A stretch of 64,000 nt of DNA from Cognataquiflexum aquatile (GTDB taxonomy: Bacteria; Bacteroidota; Bacteroidia; Cytophagales; Cyclobacteriaceae). The notes below the pieces were generated by a model. That model worked only from the letters and a program-made list of their open reading frames with translations. It was not told where the DNA came from and ran no database searches. Position 1 is the first letter of the stretch; each line of letters opens with the position of its first letter. The DNA is taken from positions 372,001 through 436,000 of the forward strand of contig NZ_QMIK01000001.1 of assembly GCF_003316845.1 (NCBI RefSeq), given 5' to 3'. The position numbers were made by a program, and so were the translations under genes. Of this stretch, positions 44,601 to 52,589 are shown piece by piece.

Positions 44601-47600
44601 GTTTCCTGCTTTGGAGGCAGTGATGGCACGGTCGTTTTCACCCCAACAGGCGGTGCATTTTCTACCTACAGGATTTTCTTCAATGGATTGGAAATATCCG
44701 GAAATACAGTTACCGGCCTAACAGCAGGAATTTACAACGCCTTCACATTGAACGGCACCTGTAAGTCAGATGTCATCCAGGTGGTCATAGGACAACCAGC
44801 GCAGCCACTTTCAGTGACTGTAGATTATCTTGATGAGGTACTTTGCTTCGGAGATCTATCTGATATCAACCTGACAATTGCAGGTGGAAACGGCAGCTAC
44901 CTAGCCTATTTGAATGGGGTTGAGTATACAGTCGATCCAAGCGGAGCCATTGGTTTTACGGATTTGGCGCCCGGTACTTACAATCTCCGCGTAGTTGATA
45001 TCAAAGGTTGCGAGTGGATAAGAACTGTAACCATCCTTGATACTACTCCTATTGAGATTATCCAAGATGAAATTATCGATGTTAGCTGCTTTGGCTCTTC
45101 AGATGGGGAAATCAAAGTTTCCATAACAGGAGGAACGGGAAGCTATACTTACAGGTGGTTGAACTCCTCCAATTTGGTCGTAGGCACTAACCAGGACCTT
45201 TCCGGTGTGCCAGCAGGGGTTTATACTTTGGAGGTTTTGGACGAAAACAGTTGTGTAGCCACCAGGGATTTTGTAATTGCAGATACCACTCCGGTTGATT
45301 TCAATTCTACATCAACCAATATCACTTGTTTTGGATCACAAAACGGTTCAATTTCCGTGGTGGGTTCAGGTGGAAAACCCGGTTACACCTTGGTTATGAA
45401 CGGCATCCAATATCCGGGACTTACAGCAAACGGATTAAGGCCGGGAGTCTACAACGTCTCCGTCATGGATGCGAATGGTTGTGTATCCCCTGTGAAGCAA
45501 ATCACCATCACCGAACCAACACCTATTGCCTTAACTGTCAATAAAGCCAATGTCACCTGCTTCAACCAAAACAACGGGACTGCGACAGCGATATTTTCAG
45601 GAGGCACTGCGCCATACACAGTCAGGTGGTCAGACGGAAATACACAAGCTGTGAGGACTGCACTCGCTCCGGGCAACTATGAAGTGGTAATCACAGATGC
45701 CAATGGTTGTATTGCCAGAAGCAATGTGGTCATTACACAGCCATCTCCCATATTGGCCATAGAAACCATCAATCCTGTCAGCTGTTTTGGCGGCAGTGAT
45801 GGCAGCATTTCCCTGGCAATCACCGGAGGAAACGGAGGTTTCACCGTCACTTGGAGAAACAAAGTAACAGGAGCAACTGTCGGAACAGGAAACGTGGTCA
45901 ATAATCTACCGATCGGCGTTTATGTGGCGACTATCCTTGATCCTTTGAACTGTGTCATCACCAGAGAATATGCGATCACCCAACCTGCCGAGCCATTGGC
46001 TGTTTCCCCTATCCTATCCAACGTAAGATGTGCAGGGGAAAACAATGGCAGCATTGATCTGATTGTTACCGGCGGTACTGCACCTTATACCTTCAGTTGG
46101 TCTTCCGGCGAAACGACCCGGGCAATCAATGGCAAATCAGGAGGATCATATACTGTCAATGTCCGAGACAGCAAAGGATGTATAGTCAGTCAAACCTTCG
46201 ACATATTGGAACCACTTCCGATAGCCGTTTCCTTGGACTCCAAGCAGGATGTATCCTGTAAGTTTGGAAACGACGGAAGGATCAAGATCAATATTACAGG
46301 TGGAACCGGTGCCTACAACATCCAATGGAGTAATGGCATGACCGGAACTGACCTCACAGGATTGCGCGCCGGAATTTACACTGTCTTTATCATTGATGCC
46401 AGTGCATGTTTGGTCAGCGCTACCTATACCATCACGGAACCTTCGGCAGAATTGGCCTTATCAGCATCAAGTTCTACAGAACTCTGCAAATTTGACCAGC
46501 TCATCGAATTGAACCTGACCGTCACGGGGGGAACAGCGCCTTATACTTATGCCTGGTCAAACGGTGCAAAAACCCAAAATCTAATTGGCATTACACCTGG
46601 AAACTATTCTGTGGTAGTGACCGATGCCAAGGGATGTACCGTGACCGAGGATTTCAGGGTACCTCCTCCTTCCTTGCCAATGGACCTCCAACTCGATGGA
46701 AAATTTGCAGTGTGTACCAGTGGCGAAAGAGGGGAAATTGTATCAACTGTGACAGGAGGACAAGCACCTTACAGTTATCTGTGGTCAAACGGAGCTACTT
46801 CTTCGACTATCACTGATTTGCTTCCCGGAACTTATACATTGATCGTCACCGATGCCAAAGGTTGTTCAGTTTCTCAAACTACTGAAATTGCCAGACCATT
46901 GAACCTCAGGATCAGCCTCCTGAAAATTAAAGCTGTTTCATGCTTCCGCGGTATGGATGGTCTCATTGAAATAGGAATTACCGGAGGAAAGGCTCCTTAC
47001 AAAGTCACCTGGAGCAATGGACTCGAAGGACAATTGGCCGCTACCAATCTGGCTGCAGGCACTTACAATGTGACAGTAGAGGATTCACTTGGTTGTATCG
47101 TTACCGGCACCTATAATATCCGCGAGCCTGAATTGCTTTTCTTCAGGGAAACCGTAGAGGACAGCAAATGCGCCGGAAGTAACAATGGTTCTATTACACT
47201 CAATGTCATCGGTGGGGCTGCTCCTTATACCTACAAATGGTCTCATGGAGCCAACAGCAGGATAGTAAGAAATCTCGCCCCAGATACCTATGAGGTTCTG
47301 ATCACGGATAGAAACGGATGTACCACAGGAGGAGTATTTGTAGTATCCGAACCAGATCCTATCGTGATAGAGAGCACCTATTCTGAAATGCTTGATTGCC
47401 ATGGTGATGAAAATGGCTTTATAGATTTGGAAATTGTCGGAGGTATACAGCCATACAGGATCAAATGGGCAGACACCCCAATTGAAACCCTCAACAGAAA
47501 AGACCTTCCTGCAGGGACCTATACGGTCAGTGTAACCGATGACAACGGATGTATCACGACCAAAACTTTTGAAATCAAACAACCTGACCCTCTCGAGGTA

Positions 47601-48365
47601 AGACTTTTCACCAGGTTTGATGTCAATTGCGAGACAAGGGAATTGACAGGAGTGGCTTGGGTGGTCATCAAAGGCGGTACTCCTGATTACCGAATTGAGT
47701 GGAACACCGGTTCTGCAAATGTGGAAGAAACCAACTTCTATGAAGATGGTGAAATCACCGCGATCGTCACAGACAGAAATGGCTGTTTGGTGGAAGTTTC
47801 CAAAGAAGTGACCATGCCTATCGCATTTACAGATGCGGCATTCACTTACACGGTCATTTCTATCGGCATGCAAGGGGAAATTTTGGTCAACGAACCTGTA
47901 CAATTCAATGATGCTACTCTCGGACAGGTAATCGCCTGGGAGTGGGATTTTGGAGATGGAACCAAGAGTAATGAACAAAACCCACTTCATACCTATACCA
48001 AAACAGGTAAGTACACCATTTCTTTGAAAACCTTCGACGAATTGGGTTGCGTGTCTGATACCAAGATGGAAATTGAAGTATTCGGCTCCTACAGGATTTT
48101 GGTACCCAATGCCTTCACCCCTAACGGTGATGGACTCAATGACACCTTTATCCCGAAAATGAGAGGAATAGAAGATTTTGAATTCCACATCTTCAACAAG
48201 TGGGGCGAGTTGGTTTACTCAGCCTTCAGCAAAGAAGATGCAGGATGGGACGGTACCCTCAATGGCACAATGAGTCCAAACGGCAACTATGTCTACAAGA
48301 TCATATTCAAGGCTGTCGATGGTGAAAAAGGCAGTCAAACGGGAGTATTTACCCTAGTGCTATAA
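38682..48365 (+). CDS. Giant SprB-like repeat adhesin with type-B T9SS tail
   Basis: A 3227-residue secreted surface protein. After a signal peptide (WFVFFLAVLFQINESTAA, near residue 30) come about 33 repeats of 80-100 residues, each opening with a SCFGGSDGSI-type motif, then GGTGxYTYxW, LxAGxYxVxVxD and a closing GC, so most repeats carry a conserved Cys pair. This matches SprB repeats of gliding/adhesion proteins. A PKD domain (WEWDFGDGTKSNEQNPLHTY) lies about residues 3045-3120, followed by the gliding-motility-associated type-B sorting domain (LVPNAFTPNGDGLNDTF, IFNKWGELVY). It should be exported by T9SS and displayed on the surface; the PorP/SprF-like gene downstream is the expected partner. 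Gliding itself is not proven by this locus. Confidence 0.93.
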   Translation: MRKLYSISYLWFVFFLAVLFQINESTAAPIIKDVFVFSECEKKAEIRVRNGVAPYTYVWSYGGEVIQTNAGLSESQFSTITQAKAGDYTLFVTDNAGNTYTEVINFKGSTNFILNILYEENQACQGESFGRVYGTIQNGIPPFTINFFDESNTLVRTNVISGRNLDLSGIPAGKYLVEVIDATGCKELTEIEIEEIDPLVLTPGAGVGTFPETCVDNGGITFDASGFVGTVQFRIRRSNGTYVTGWLPAPGGQIRYNQLPEGDYVLEIIDQYRLASCPEELVFNIGNQTLLEAIPSAEGVTCFGGTDGTIKIDVNRLFMGFAFPPANVVVEIRRPNGTVAVTGQNIAIGATSGTRTFTGFGSGVHTITIKHGGVNYPECTLDYTVNVPAPPSALTASISSTTLTCFGQNNGTATVNRSGGWGSYKFLWSGGQTTRTVTGLAPGTYTVRVSDKEGCFVDLSVTITGPPAPVTGQIELLNGLACAGANNGSARVFNMVGGWGGFTYLWSNGETTATAFNLPAGSNTVRVRDSKGCEVVYSVVVPVPAAPVVTYTPVNPICFGGNDGSIRVQIADTVTPFTVTANGETKSGNDVTFNNLPAGQYEVVVSYGLNCKITEFVDVVNPPGITINENNLVIKHLLCAGDGNGSITGLTTSGGTGTLTYQWQKAVLGTFVDIPGQTSLNLINLTGGIYKLIVTDQNGCIVSKEYTVNEPLPLQVSPPVVVDVACFGELSGTVSFTISGGTAPYSYSLNGGAFATTSVGAVTIGGLGASTNNFVAIRDANGCVVPNLNFDVTSLPQITISNVVITPEVCFGQNNGSISIDIAGGTGNLGVNWFVAGNFSTIISTSQNLTNVAPGQYTVKVFDLGNNACFVQQTFTIPPTPELELNLDGVLNILCFGESTGGINITATGGTGAYTYAWTGPSGYTATTQDISSIPAGLYNVTVTDANGCFKELKDILVNQPPSGIVINLLNVVEPKCHDSTDGRIEIQIGGGNPAYTIVWQKETSPGLFTPIAGTSQTLANIGEGTYKVIVTDANSCSRELEVDVNAPDPLVVSLVSKDEVSCFGRNDGRITINVTGGTGVYFFAWDHGFINQNPNNLSAGFYSVTVRDANGCEVRLENIEITQPAPLEINLVNLSAPSCAYNDASIEVAFVGWIPGLSYSRWIELNTNTQIAENTTTVSGLTPGFYRVEYSLGGACMVSQTYSVPGPKNPLQLFTNPQDASCPGESGILFLSAFGGVPSYTYSIFYGGTWQVITNAILSGLPIGTYDVKVTDAAGCEVTSTITIDEPNPPVFDAEVEKDVTCFGGNDGVIRFAVSGNTTGITVQWYRRNLIGGKIPITEASLGSLIEGTYFMEITYAGGCMIESPDYVITQPDEILVTETIVQPVCYGEFGSFSITFTGGSPGKNLTLTSLNGYSKTFSNEDEGTFDFENLPAGDYTWTIDDSGCPDNVGTFTIIAPVKPDFTINSQDVSCFGINDGIIELLSPVVQGGRTFTVFINGVSQGVQTSFFGLAPGNYLIKIVDNLGCESDPELVVITQPARPLEIINLVKTDANCFGSSTGIVSFEITGGRPLYTATLTPVAGPVLTLSSLSENTVNSFPGLAAGNYTLEVFDNNNVCQVSTLLTISQPGTFTVSSTSGTILCQGGTTFIELTSVGGLEPYTYVWEKFNTGTSIWETLPATTKRLSNATAGQYRYSVQEANGCAVVSNTVIIADGSAVTLTYVAADILCYGQSALVTLQAASGASTNFTYFVNGSQIFGNTFMARAGNYLVYAVDNVKGCISADVNINMVEPSAPLSILDYTSTNLSCFESGDGSISLSLTGGTAPYTITFQGVDYLANENQVVVFNNLDALVAYTFTAVDANGCTVTIPPRTLTQPLSLQAAATYTDILCFGGTSEISLQITGGTKPYAISWTYSVDNTAFAPIPGSNNLTTLTGLVAGYYTYTVSDGGCADVVETVQIREPSKVVLDAVTTDVSCFGGSDGTVVFTPTGGAFSTYRIFFNGLEISGNTVTGLTAGIYNAFTLNGTCKSDVIQVVIGQPAQPLSVTVDYLDEVLCFGDLSDINLTIAGGNGSYLAYLNGVEYTVDPSGAIGFTDLAPGTYNLRVVDIKGCEWIRTVTILDTTPIEIIQDEIIDVSCFGSSDGEIKVSITGGTGSYTYRWLNSSNLVVGTNQDLSGVPAGVYTLEVLDENSCVATRDFVIADTTPVDFNSTSTNITCFGSQNGSISVVGSGGKPGYTLVMNGIQYPGLTANGLRPGVYNVSVMDANGCVSPVKQITITEPTPIALTVNKANVTCFNQNNGTATAIFSGGTAPYTVRWSDGNTQAVRTALAPGNYEVVITDANGCIARSNVVITQPSPILAIETINPVSCFGGSDGSISLAITGGNGGFTVTWRNKVTGATVGTGNVVNNLPIGVYVATILDPLNCVITREYAITQPAEPLAVSPILSNVRCAGENNGSIDLIVTGGTAPYTFSWSSGETTRAINGKSGGSYTVNVRDSKGCIVSQTFDILEPLPIAVSLDSKQDVSCKFGNDGRIKINITGGTGAYNIQWSNGMTGTDLTGLRAGIYTVFIIDASACLVSATYTITEPSAELALSASSSTELCKFDQLIELNLTVTGGTAPYTYAWSNGAKTQNLIGITPGNYSVVVTDAKGCTVTEDFRVPPPSLPMDLQLDGKFAVCTSGERGEIVSTVTGGQAPYSYLWSNGATSSTITDLLPGTYTLIVTDAKGCSVSQTTEIARPLNLRISLLKIKAVSCFRGMDGLIEIGITGGKAPYKVTWSNGLEGQLAATNLAAGTYNVTVEDSLGCIVTGTYNIREPELLFFRETVEDSKCAGSNNGSITLNVIGGAAPYTYKWSHGANSRIVRNLAPDTYEVLITDRNGCTTGGVFVVSEPDPIVIESTYSEMLDCHGDENGFIDLEIVGGIQPYRIKWADTPIETLNRKDLPAGTYTVSVTDDNGCITTKTFEIKQPDPLEVRLFTRFDVNCETRELTGVAWVVIKGGTPDYRIEWNTGSANVEETNFYEDGEITAIVTDRNGCLVEVSKEVTMPIAFTDAAFTYTVISIGMQGEILVNEPVQFNDATLGQVIAWEWDFGDGTKSNEQNPLHTYTKTGKYTISLKTFDELGCVSDTKMEIEVFGSYRILVPNAFTPNGDGLNDTFIPKMRGIEDFEFHIFNKWGELVYSAFSKEDAGWDGTLNGTMSPNGNYVYKIIFKAVDGEKGSQTGVFTLVL

Positions 48366-48390
48366 TTGGGATATTTAACCATGATTTATA

Positions 48391-48420
48391 CCGCCGTCCG
48401 GCTTTTGGGACGGCGGTTTT
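48391..48420 (+). terminator. Rho-independent terminator after the adhesin gene
   Basis: A perfect 9-bp stem CCGCCGTCC/GGACGGCGG with an eight-base loop, then TTTTG. It lies 25 bp after the adhesin stop. The flanking TATACCGCCG is shared with the hairpin at 38222. It implies that the PorP-like gene needs its own promoter or readthrough. Confidence 0.85.
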
Positions 48421-48592
48421 GTTTCCAATGAATACCCGCTTTTAACCAATAAATTGATCTATTTTTTGGATTCCAAATTTGAGTTTCCCAAGGTTGAATT
48501 TCAACTTTGATTTGGACAGAATAATCATTTTTCATTCCCAAAAATCGATTTTTATTTTTATTGTCTTTTCTTGGATTTTCTTATATTATTCT

Positions 48593-48678
48593 GTTTATTA
48601 CTGTAAATCACCCGATTTAAAGTATTTCCTTTATGTATATATAAAATACATAGAATTTTATATCAAAAAACGAAATAC
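48593..48678. repeat. Near-identical leader repeat, copy 2
   Basis: Counterpart of 38421-38506, including the palindrome TATGTAT-N7-ATACATA at 48632-48652. It precedes the pseudogene and, beyond it, the PorP-like gene, for which it may now provide the promoter. Confidence 0.85.
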
Positions 48679-48854
48679 CTTTTTTATGACTTATTCTGCA
48701 AAAACCAGCGATTAAAATCCGCAGGTCTATTGACACTTAAGTCAAAAAAGTACTCCTATGAGTCACTTTGAAAAAACCAAATTGGGTGAGATTGATAAAA
48801 ATTAATTGAAACGCTCAATTCCCAAAATGGAGATGAATTCAAAGTAGGTCTTAT

Positions 48855-49015
48855 ATGGTAAATCTTGACTCTGTTACATTTTCATGGATTGTGTTTTTTC
48901 AGACCGCTTTGGTTCGGATCAACGGAAGGCTTGCCCAATCATCAGGGATGTCAAGGTTTTTTCTGAATGCTACAAAAATCAATCAGACGGAAGATTTCGC
49001 CCCTATCTGTTGTAA
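48855..49015 (+). pseudogene. Decayed 5' fragment of a second SprB-like gene
   Basis: The start region aligns codon by codon with the adhesin N-terminus: MVNLDSVTFSWIVFF against MRKLYSISYLWFVFF. A 4-base deletion after the shared ATCAA shifts the frame, after which PIIRDVKVFSEC matches PIIKDVFVFSEC of the adhesin in the new frame, and translation stops at a TAA 15 codons later. Nothing of the repeat region or the T9SS tail remains. This is the relic of a tandem duplicate whose body was deleted. Confidence 0.85.
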
Positions 49016-49068
49016 AGAATTTAACCCAAAAGTAACCCCGGAATTTCTAAAATGAGGTACTGAACAAG

Positions 49069-50094
49069 ATGAAAAAGATATTTTACATAATCATGATCCT
49101 TTTCCTGACTTTTGAAGCCAGTGCTCAAGATGTGCAGTTTTCGCAGTTTTATGCCGCACCCCTATTCCTGAATCCTGCGTTTACGGGAGCATCGGAACTG
49201 ACGCGTGTAGGCGCCAATTACAGGAATCAATGGCCCGGACTCGACCATTCCTTTAACTCCTATTCCGCCTATATCGACCATTACATGTTTGATATCAACA
49301 GTGGGATTGGATTGATTTTCAATGGAAACAGAGAGAGCATGGCTCAATTGAGCACCAATGAAATCGGTCTGACCTATTCCTACCGCTTACAATTGGGTTT
49401 TGAATCGTTCTTGAGATTTGGTGGTCAGGCGAGTTATATTTCTCGGGATGCTTATTTTGGTGATTTGGTGTTCGGTTCTCAATTGGATATCAACAGGGGT
49501 ATTGTGGATGATTTTAGTGGAGAGCTTTTTTCAGACGACTACAGGCATCAATTTGTGGATTTCAACTTTGGGATGCTTTTCAATACCGAAACCGTTTGGG
49601 TAGGTATATCAGGACATCACCTAACCCAACCCAATACTTCATTTCTAGATGGAAATGTAAGCAAATTGCCCATGAAGTTGTCTGCACATGGCGGATTGAA
49701 GATCGATTTGGGTGAAGGGTTTATCAATAATTATTTCAGTAATTCACGACAGGAGCGTTCCGCTTTTCTGGCTTTCAATTACAAGCATCAGGATCCATTC
49801 AACCAATTGGATGTGGGTGCCCAATTTTTTATACAGCCATTGGTGGTTGGGGTTTGGTACCGCGGATTTCCTGTCAAATACTCCCTGCCAAATAATGAAG
49901 CTTTTATCGCTCTCATTGGGATGACTTTGGAAAGCGGATTGGACATCGGTTACAGTTTTGATTTTACCACTTCAAAACTTGCCCTAAGCAGCTCTGGAGG
50001 CGCACACGAAATTTCCATCAGATATTCCTTCCTCTACGGCGATCCTAATCAGCGAAACAGAAGAAGTACCATCATTCCTTGCTTTAGGTTCTAA
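49069..50094 (+). CDS. PorP/SprF-family outer-membrane protein
   Basis: A 341-residue outer-membrane protein with a signal peptide (MILFLTFEASAQ) and the family's hallmark start DVQFSQFYAAPLFLNPAFTGA, NYRNQWPG. The rest is beta-rich with alternating residues, ending in an aromatic Phe, as in beta-barrels. PorP/SprF proteins are encoded next to T9SS type-B substrates and are needed for their attachment or secretion; its position downstream of the giant adhesin fits. The terminator and the remnant between them separate the two transcription units. Confidence 0.92.
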   Translation: MKKIFYIIMILFLTFEASAQDVQFSQFYAAPLFLNPAFTGASELTRVGANYRNQWPGLDHSFNSYSAYIDHYMFDINSGIGLIFNGNRESMAQLSTNEIGLTYSYRLQLGFESFLRFGGQASYISRDAYFGDLVFGSQLDINRGIVDDFSGELFSDDYRHQFVDFNFGMLFNTETVWVGISGHHLTQPNTSFLDGNVSKLPMKLSAHGGLKIDLGEGFINNYFSNSRQERSAFLAFNYKHQDPFNQLDVGAQFFIQPLVVGVWYRGFPVKYSLPNNEAFIALIGMTLESGLDIGYSFDFTTSKLALSSSGGAHEISIRYSFLYGDPNQRNRRSTIIPCFRF

Positions 50095-50097
50095 GAA

Positions 50098-50868
50098 TCA
50101 AAAGTTGAAAAATGAATTTATGATAAGCCCTTGGTTATTTTGAAAGTAATTTTTCCCGTTGACCAGCCTTCCAAACTGTAGAATCTGATTAAAATAGCCA
50201 CCTTCAATTCTTACAGAACCTGAAAACCGGTATCCGGCTAGGATTCCTAACCGGTTTTGGTCAAAAATATTTTGATTTACATTTTTTCCAAAACCAATAA
50301 AAACTTCATCATAAACAGCCAAATAAGGCTCTTTATCCTCAAGAGTAGGTCCTTTCAAAGGCAAGTCGGCCCGGAACATGTAACGGATCCTGTTTAGAAA
50401 TACAGACTCATCCGCTTTTGTGGCATTGGGGTCGAGGCTCCTTCCAACCCATCTCTGTTCGAGCATAAATCTGTGCGAAAGGAGTACTTTTCCTATTGGA
50501 TTATTGATCAATGCCATTTGATATAACCTGTGTTCGGGAAATCTGATTCCATTTCCGGCAAGAGGCTGATCTCCATAATTAAATGTGTCGATAAAAGCGT
50601 ATCCTACCCTGAATGTCACCTGTGGATGGATTTTGTAATTTACCCCTACCCTGTATAAGTTTTGTTGAGGATTTGTAATCCAATCCACTCTCCGCCATTG
50701 GAATTCTCCATGAAGGCTCCATTTATCATCTATTTTATAATTGCCGAAAAAGGCATACCAACCGATGCTGTTATATTCTGTTTCCCTGTTATTTTGACTA
50801 AAACCATTACCCAAAACCAAGAAAAAAACCAAAAGGGTAAGTGAAAGCAATTTTATACTCTGTGTCAT
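50098..50868 (-). CDS. DUF2490-family outer-membrane protein
   Basis: A 256-residue protein with a signal peptide (LLSLTLLVFFLVLGNGFSQ). The body is a likely beta-barrel in which strands recur in the pattern of DUF2490: GWYAFFGNYKIDDKWSLHGE, FQWRRVDW, VGVNYKIHPQVTFRVGYAF, HRFMLEQRWVG, FLNRIRYMFRADLPL, ILAGYRFSGSVRIEGGYF and a terminal Phe. Start chosen at 50868, which puts the signal peptide at the N-terminus. It converges with the PorP-like gene with three bases between the stops. Function unknown. Confidence 0.75.
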   Translation of the reverse strand: MTQSIKLLSLTLLVFFLVLGNGFSQNNRETEYNSIGWYAFFGNYKIDDKWSLHGEFQWRRVDWITNPQQNLYRVGVNYKIHPQVTFRVGYAFIDTFNYGDQPLAGNGIRFPEHRLYQMALINNPIGKVLLSHRFMLEQRWVGRSLDPNATKADESVFLNRIRYMFRADLPLKGPTLEDKEPYLAVYDEVFIGFGKNVNQNIFDQNRLGILAGYRFSGSVRIEGGYFNQILQFGRLVNGKNYFQNNQGLIINSFFNF

Positions 50869-50935
50869 AATTGAATTTTTGTTTTCAGTAAAATGCAAAA
50901 TTATATTAGGCTAGGACGAGCCAATGTACCTTTGG

Positions 50936-51559
50936 TCACGAGAAATAAAGAATCTCATCTGCCAGAACAACTTTTGCACCCGAGGCTGACATCTCCTTGA
51001 TTGCCTTGAGGTCATCATTTTCTTGGATGTTTACTGCACGGGTTGCATCAGCTATTAGGGTTGTTTTAAACCCTTCCGAAATCGCATCCAAAACCGTGAA
51101 CTTCACACAATAGTCTGTTGCCAAACCACAGACGAAAACCTCCTCTATCCCATTTTCTTTCAAAAACGAGCTCAGTCCGGTATCTCCCATTCTGTTGTTA
51201 TCAAAAAAACCACTGTAAGAATCGACTTTTGGATTTGTCCCTTTTTTGAAAACAGCTTTCCATTTTTCTGTCTTGAGATCGGGATGGAATTCTGCCCCTG
51301 TGGTTTCCTGAACACAATGCATAGGCCACAAAATCTGTTGGACACCATTCAGGTCAATAAATTCTCCAATATTTTTATTTGAATGATTGGCAGCAAAACT
51401 ACCATGGTCTGCAGGGTGCCAATCTTGCGTAGCGACGATAAAATCAAACTTTTGCTGAAGTTCGTTGATAATCGGTACGACCTGATCACCTTCCTTCACT
51501 GCCAAAGCTCCACCGGGAATAAAATCATTTTGAACGTCTACGATGATAAGTGCTTTCAT
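50936..51559 (-). CDS. pncA: Nicotinamidase
   Basis: A 207-residue isochorismatase-fold amidase converting nicotinamide to nicotinate (and pyrazinamide to pyrazinoate). The catalytic triad is visible: Asp8 (IIVDVQNDF), Lys106 (AVFKKG) and Cys151 (ATDYCVKFT). Metal ligands lie in TQDWHPADH (Asp46, His48) and WPMHC. Length matches the E. coli enzyme (about 213). It shares orientation with the PRPP synthetase and nicotinate phosphoribosyltransferase genes upstream and supplies the latter's substrate, although a 118-bp spacer separates it from them. Confidence 0.92.
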   Translation of the reverse strand: MKALIIVDVQNDFIPGGALAVKEGDQVVPIINELQQKFDFIVATQDWHPADHGSFAANHSNKNIGEFIDLNGVQQILWPMHCVQETTGAEFHPDLKTEKWKAVFKKGTNPKVDSYSGFFDNNRMGDTGLSSFLKENGIEEVFVCGLATDYCVKFTVLDAISEGFKTTLIADATRAVNIQENDDLKAIKEMSASGAKVVLADEILYFS

Positions 51560-51580
51560 TTGATTGTGGTTTTTGGTGGT

Positions 51581-51630
51581 TGGTTAATTGGTTATTGGGT
51601 TGATGGTTATTTGGTTAATGGTTATTGATT
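51581..51630. repeat. Degenerate TGGTTA-type tandem repeat
   Basis: TGGTTA(A/T)T-like units recur five or six times in the gap between pncA and the PRPP synthetase gene, with spacing of 7-15 bp. Probably slippage-derived; no regulatory meaning is evident. Confidence 0.5.
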
Positions 51631-51677
51631 AAAAGGGCGTAAGTAGAAAGAGTGCAAGGCCGATAGGAAATTGAGTG

Positions 51678-52589
51678 TTAAATCAATTGCTCAATAATCA
51701 AAGGTGCAATGGATTTGATTTGTAAAAAGTCAGATTGGTTTGCGAAACTGTTCGGATGGGAATTGGTAGAAACGACTTTTTCGATCACCCCAGATTCCTG
51801 AATTTTTTTCAAAGCATCATTGGAAAATAATCCATGAGTAGTAATGGTAAATATCTTCTTTGCGCCCGCTGACTTATATGCTTTGGCAGCATTGATAAGG
51901 GAACCGCCGGTCCTGACCATGTCATCGTAGATTACCACATCTCTGCCTTCAACATCTGCCGAGATACTTGTCACTTCAGTTTTATCGCCGGAGATCCTTC
52001 TTTTGAAAACAAAAGCAGCATTGACACCCATTTCATTGGCCAAAGATTCCACCCATTTTGCCCTGCCCGCATCGGTGCAGGCCATCACAAATCCATCTTC
52101 AGCCAATTCCAATGCAGCCTTGATGATGATGGGTTTGCAGTAAACATGGTTGATCAAAGCCTGCCCTTCAAAATAATGCGGAATCCCTTCAGAGTGCAGG
52201 TCAAAGAAAACAAAATGATTTCCAAGACTTGTCCTCGGCAAAGAAGAAAACATCACTGCTCGGGATTTGGCAGTGACTACCTCCCCTATTTTTACGGCCC
52301 TTTCCATGGTGCTGTATCCAAAATAGGGGAAAAACAACTGGATGGACCTAGCTCCATATTTGATCAGGGCATAGGCCAAATCGTAAATTTCAAGTGTATC
52401 CGAATCAGAAATCGTACCGCCGATCAGGACAACATCCCTGCCATTGACCGGGGTCATGATGCGCTGGTAGCGCTCCCCATCAGGAAACAACTTGACGTCA
52501 ATGATTCCTCTTTCATAATCTCCAAGCTGCAAGACTTCTTCCTGAAGGTATTTGTAATCCGGTATGCTAAATATTATTTTCTTCTCCAT
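51678..52589 (-). CDS. Ribose-phosphate pyrophosphokinase-family protein
   Basis: A 303-residue PRPP synthetase-like enzyme. Conserved features: KLFPDGERYQRI, FFPYFGYSTMER in the flexible-loop region, the metal-binding FFDLHSEGIPHYFEG near 127, ACTDAGRAKW and the PRPP-binding loop VIYDDMVRTGGSL near 217. It forms PRPP from ribose 5-phosphate and ATP. It overlaps the 3' end of the nicotinate phosphoribosyltransferase gene by 23 bp, which points to a dedicated PRPP supply for NAD salvage rather than the main housekeeping copy. It is divergent from canonical Prs (the loop normally reads DDxxDTGGT), so activity is probable, not certain. Confidence 0.85.
   Translation of the reverse strand: MEKKIIFSIPDYKYLQEEVLQLGDYERGIIDVKLFPDGERYQRIMTPVNGRDVVLIGGTISDSDTLEIYDLAYALIKYGARSIQLFFPYFGYSTMERAVKIGEVVTAKSRAVMFSSLPRTSLGNHFVFFDLHSEGIPHYFEGQALINHVYCKPIIIKAALELAEDGFVMACTDAGRAKWVESLANEMGVNAAFVFKRRISGDKTEVTSISADVEGRDVVIYDDMVRTGGSLINAAKAYKSAGAKKIFTITTHGLFSNDALKKIQESGVIEKVVSTNSHPNSFANQSDFLQIKSIAPLIIEQLI

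Larger units (their letters stand above)
48366..49068. other. Duplicated leader and gene remnant between the adhesin and PorP-like genes
   Basis: A 703-bp interval with no intact gene. It contains the adhesin's terminator, the second copy of the adhesin leader and a frameshifted remnant of the adhesin 5' end, each listed separately. The last 50 bp before the PorP-like gene have no recognisable counterpart upstream of the adhesin. Confidence 0.8.

Noticed and set aside
47085-48188. Long minus-strand open frame (367 codons) opposite the end of the adhesin gene
   Set aside because: Lies wholly antisense to the PKD and T9SS tail of a clear gene, and its product has no recognisable features; an antisense shadow.
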